Shown here: in pieces, positions 6,770 to 8,298 of the stretch
How the letters are laid out: each line of letters opens with the position of its first letter
Position numbering within the stretch: position 1 is the stretch's first letter
From: CAYMJV01 sp964390545
GTDB lineage: Bacteria; Desulfobacterota; BSN033; UBA1163
Direction of reading: 5' to 3'
Assembly: GCA_964390545.1 (NCBI GenBank)
Contig: CAYMJV010000093.1
Span: forward strand, 1-8,298
Length of the DNA: 8,298 bases
Program-made: the position numbers and the translations under genes
Notes under the pieces: model-generated
What the model saw: the letters and a program-made list of their open reading frames with translations, nothing else
Told to the model about the DNA's origin: nothing
Database searches by the model: none

Positions 6770-7083
6770 CGGATGGGGTGGCTTTCGTTGTTCACTCCAA
6801 ACAACCCATGTATGCTCTTATACTTCCATGTCCCCCTTTTCCAATTCCATCCCGTGTGCTCCCAAACTTCTCCTTTTCGGACAACGAAATTCATTAAGTA
6901 ATCCCGCCCTATTGCCTCTAAAAAGTTTCCCCATTTTGCTACACGTCACGGGTTGCCCCCTTTATTCTTGTCCAAAATTGCGGGTTTAAGCCGAAGATTG
7001 ACTCCTTTTTTTCAATATTATCCTTTTATATAGATTTCTTGGTCCGACCAGGAGGTCATTTCAGTCCTGCGACTCTAAAATGT

Positions 7084-7109
7084 AGGTTTGACCCCATTTG
7101 TTTTTCCAT
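7084..7109 (+). repeat. Dispersed 26-bp repeat, copy B (AGGTTTGACCCCA core)
   Basis: Partner of the copy at 4930-4955 (22 of 26 bases identical, same orientation). It begins 23 bases past the flavoprotein stop and runs into the ATACGCGTAT palindrome at 7108-7117. I recall this TGTAGGTTTGACCCC string near transposon remnants in other bacterial genomes, but cannot confirm that here. Confidence 0.6.
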
Positions 7110-7132
7110 ACGCGTATCCTGAAATGCGAAAG

Positions 7133-7666
7133 CTAAAGTGAAGTCCCCAATTCATATGCTCTTTTCAATCCTTGTCGATCCTTTTTAACCTCTCCTTTTT
7201 CGTATGCTTCGACCAGGATTTTGCCCGCAAATTTCATTCCTAGATAATCAAATGACAATCGGAACATCTGGACAAGAGGCCCACATACTTTCGGCCCATC
7301 CGCTGCAGGGGTCACGAGAACCCATCTCTTCCCCTTCATCTTTTTATTTGCAGCAAATGGCCGCATCCTATCGACAAGGAGCTTCATTTTTCCGGTGGGG
7401 CCGAACCAATAATTGGGTGTACCAAAAATAATTAAATCCGCCTCTTCCATTTTTTGGTAGATCTGCTGCATTCTGTCCTTTAACGTACAAACGTATTCTC
7501 CCTTTTTGCAGTTACGACAATCGATGCAAGGGGATATCCGGTAGTGATAGAGGTAAAGCTTTTCAGCTGTGTGCCCCGATTCTTTGCTACCTTTCAAGAT
7601 TTGATCCACTAGTATATCAGTATTACCCCCTTTTCTGGGACTCGCGACCAATGCCAAGATTTTCAT
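7133..7666 (-). CDS. Iron-sulfur-flavoprotein-like NAD(P)H/FMN oxidoreductase (flavodoxin fold)
   Basis: A 177-residue flavodoxin-fold protein. The N-terminus MKILALVASPRKGGNT (1-16) is the FMN phosphate loop of the NADPH-dependent FMN reductase/Isf family, and GTPNYWFGPTGKMKLLVDRM is the usual second FMN-contacting stretch. Between them C47-X2-C50-X2-C53-X6-C60 matches the compact cysteine motif of iron-sulfur flavoproteins, which hold a 4Fe-4S cluster and pass electrons to FMN. It probably acts in the cytoplasm as a redox carrier in an anaerobe; the physiological partner is unknown. The frame extends 18 codons upstream, but ATG 7666 is chosen because GGGGGAGA (7671-7678) lies four bases before it and the family N-terminus begins exactly there. 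It stands alone, with a composite-repeat tail about 70 bases upstream. Confidence 0.88.
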   Translation of the reverse strand: MKILALVASPRKGGNTDILVDQILKGSKESGHTAEKLYLYHYRISPCIDCRNCKKGEYVCTLKDRMQQIYQKMEEADLIIFGTPNYWFGPTGKMKLLVDRMRPFAANKKMKGKRWVLVTPAADGPKVCGPLVQMFRLSFDYLGMKFAGKILVEAYEKGEVKKDRQGLKRAYELGTSL

Positions 7667-7735
7667 GTTATCTCCCCCTTGAAGGAAGTCACGCGGCTCT
7701 AACCACGACCACCATTGCACTTTGCTGTCAGGAGC

Positions 7736-7763
7736 GGGCCAACTTTTTTATGGATGACACCTT
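7736..7763 (-). repeat. Composite repeat, copy 3: conserved 28-bp tail only
   Basis: It reads GGGCCAACTTTTTTATGG and onward on the plus strand, 27/28 identical to the copy 2 tail and 25/28 to the copy 1 tail, in the same orientation. No heptamer or octamer array lies beside it, so the tail can occur alone. It sits about 70 bases upstream of the flavoprotein ATG and about 57 bases beyond the stop of the next minus-strand gene, that is, exactly between gene units. Confidence 0.75.
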
Positions 7764-7819
7764 GGGTCTTTTTATTTTTTAAGAAACTTCATTGCATGGG
7801 AAGGTGAGATGTACACAAT

Positions 7820-8197
7820 TCATCTTTTGTGGAAAAATGATTCCGAAGCTAATTCAATAGCAATTATTTTTTGCTTTGACCTTTCATCTGGCCACCCAAT
7901 AATATTTGCATGTCTTAAAGGGGGTTCCCTTGGAACCACTTCTAGATCTTTTGATATTACATTATTTGTTCCAATATCAGTCCTTCCTAAGATCGGTTTG
8001 CCCCGTTTTATTGAAACTTCACAGTCACCAATTTCCCAAATGTCATTATTAGTAATACCGGAGGTTCGGAATACAGATGTTTCGCCATTCTTATCTGGTA
8101 AAAAGGCAGCGTATTTCACTCTATTTTCCGAGGAGCTAAACCAATTCGTCTGTAAAACGAATCTTGATAATATTTCCAATGAATCTAAGGGAGGCAA
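7820..8197 (-). CDS. Small conserved-looking protein of unknown function
   Basis: A protein of about 125 residues that I cannot assign to a named family. Striking segments are RVKYAAFLPDKNGETSVFRTSG (residues 26-47), NDIWEIG, GRTDIG and PPLRHANIIGWP (92-103), followed by a helical end. I have an impression of similar PPRHANIxGWP proteins as small hypothetical genes in accessory regions but cannot confirm it. No transmembrane segment or signal peptide is visible. TTG 8197 is preferred as start because AGGA (8207-8210), which overlaps the stop of the upstream gene, lies nine bases away; TTG 8206 is in frame but has no spacing from that site. The coupling suggests it works with the gene cut by the window edge. 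Confidence 0.65.
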   Translation of the reverse strand: MPPLDSLEILSRFVLQTNWFSSSENRVKYAAFLPDKNGETSVFRTSGITNNDIWEIGDCEVSIKRGKPILGRTDIGTNNVISKDLEVVPREPPLRHANIIGWPDERSKQKIIAIELASESFFHKR

Positions 8198-8208
8198 GAT
8201 ATTCAATC

Positions 8209-8298
8209 CTAAAAATGTAATCTCTTTAGATTTTCAACTATTGCTGTAGGAAGAGTTTCACCGAAATATTCTGTTCCATGGCTTTTATTCATTCCAAA
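8209..8298 (-). CDS. C-terminal end of an unrecognised gene (rest outside window)
   Basis: The last 29 codons of a minus-strand reading frame end in TAG (8211-8209): FGMNKSHGTEYFGETLPTAI followed by VENLKRLHF. It is too short for the usual open-frame size limit but looks coding: the composition is protein-like, the frame is open to the window edge, and the stop is followed at once by the start region of the next gene, with TAGGA serving both as stop and ribosome site. I do not recognise the family. Confidence 0.55.
   Translation of the reverse strand, partial: FGMNKSHGTEYFGETLPTAIVENLKRLHF

Larger units (their letters stand above)
6698..7132. other. 435-bp spacer upstream of darT with no convincing gene
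   Basis: It holds the nonamer array next to darT (6719-6769), a small hairpin GTTGTT/AACAAC (6787-6792 / 6800-6805), an AT-rich patch (about 6990-7040), a TGGTC-C-GACCA palindrome near 7040-7050, a dispersed repeat (7084-7109) and an ATACGCGTAT palindrome (7108-7117). The darTG promoter must lie here or further upstream, but I cannot pick out convincing -35/-10 boxes. A 64-codon minus-strand frame (6894-6700) exists but looks like a by-product of the repeats. Confidence 0.5.

Noticed and set aside
6700..6894. 64-codon minus-strand frame with ATG at 6894, ending just before darT
   Set aside because: Its C-terminal half is a direct translation of the nonamer array (LES, LRS, LEV, VCL, VCL), its composition is odd and no good ribosome site precedes it. 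It is best explained as repeat sequence that happens to be open.
6990..7040. Possible sigma-70 promoter in the AT-rich patch (TTGACT near 6998 and TATTAT)
   Set aside because: The spacing between the two boxes on the plus strand is only about 12 bases, and no good pair is seen on the minus strand, where a darTG promoter would be needed.
7809..8249. 146-codon plus-strand frame opposite the small unknown gene
   Set aside because: It is antisense to a frame with better protein-like composition and a coupled upstream gene; its own sequence shows no recognisable motif.

Overview
The window joins two different kinds of DNA. Positions 1-3539 are a GC-rich, plus-strand ABC importer operon: the end of a periplasmic substrate-binding protein, then an ATPase, then a fused double permease. 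Together they form an FbpABC-type (ferric iron or related small-ligand) uptake system. The style suggests a GC-rich Gram-negative bacterium. The intergenic repeats and gene mix remind me of Desulfobacterota (former Deltaproteobacteria, perhaps Syntrophales-like), but that is an impression and not proof.

From about 3540 onward the DNA is visibly more AT-rich, all convincing genes lie on the minus strand, and short repeats fill the gaps. This looks like an accessory island pasted in behind the transporter operon. It begins with a remnant of a REP-associated (Y1/RAYT) transposase, of which only the C-terminal helix-turn-helix survives (3553-3651). Read right to left along the minus strand, the genes are: the last 29 codons of an unrecognised gene (8298-8209) coupled to a small conserved-looking protein (8197-7820); an iron-sulfur-flavoprotein-like NAD(P)H/FMN oxidoreductase (7666-7133); a complete DarTG2 toxin-antitoxin system, made of DarT DNA ADP-ribosyltransferase (6697-6107) and DarG macrodomain antitoxin (6097-4973); and a zeta-toxin-like P-loop kinase (4707-4114) overlapping a 70-residue putative antitoxin (4117-3905).

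The most unusual structure is a composite repeat. It consists of a run of degenerate heptamers (CTTTGMG), then a run of degenerate octamers (ACYCAATA), then a conserved 28-bp tail starting GGGCCAACTTTTTTATGG. Two full copies in the same orientation (3784-3882 and 4737-4885) bracket the zeta toxin module, and a tail-only copy (7736-7763) sits upstream of the flavoprotein. A second dispersed repeat (AGGTTTGACCCCA, 22 of 26 bases matching) lies just downstream of both DarG and the flavoprotein. A nonamer array lies in front of darT. The island therefore looks like a string of small, repeat-bounded cassettes rich in toxin-antitoxin and anti-phage-type functions.

Within the island, DarT would ADP-ribosylate thymidines in DNA and DarG would both reverse the mark and bind DarT. 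The zeta-like kinase is probably held by its overlapping small partner. The transporter operon is housekeeping-like and shows no functional link to the island.
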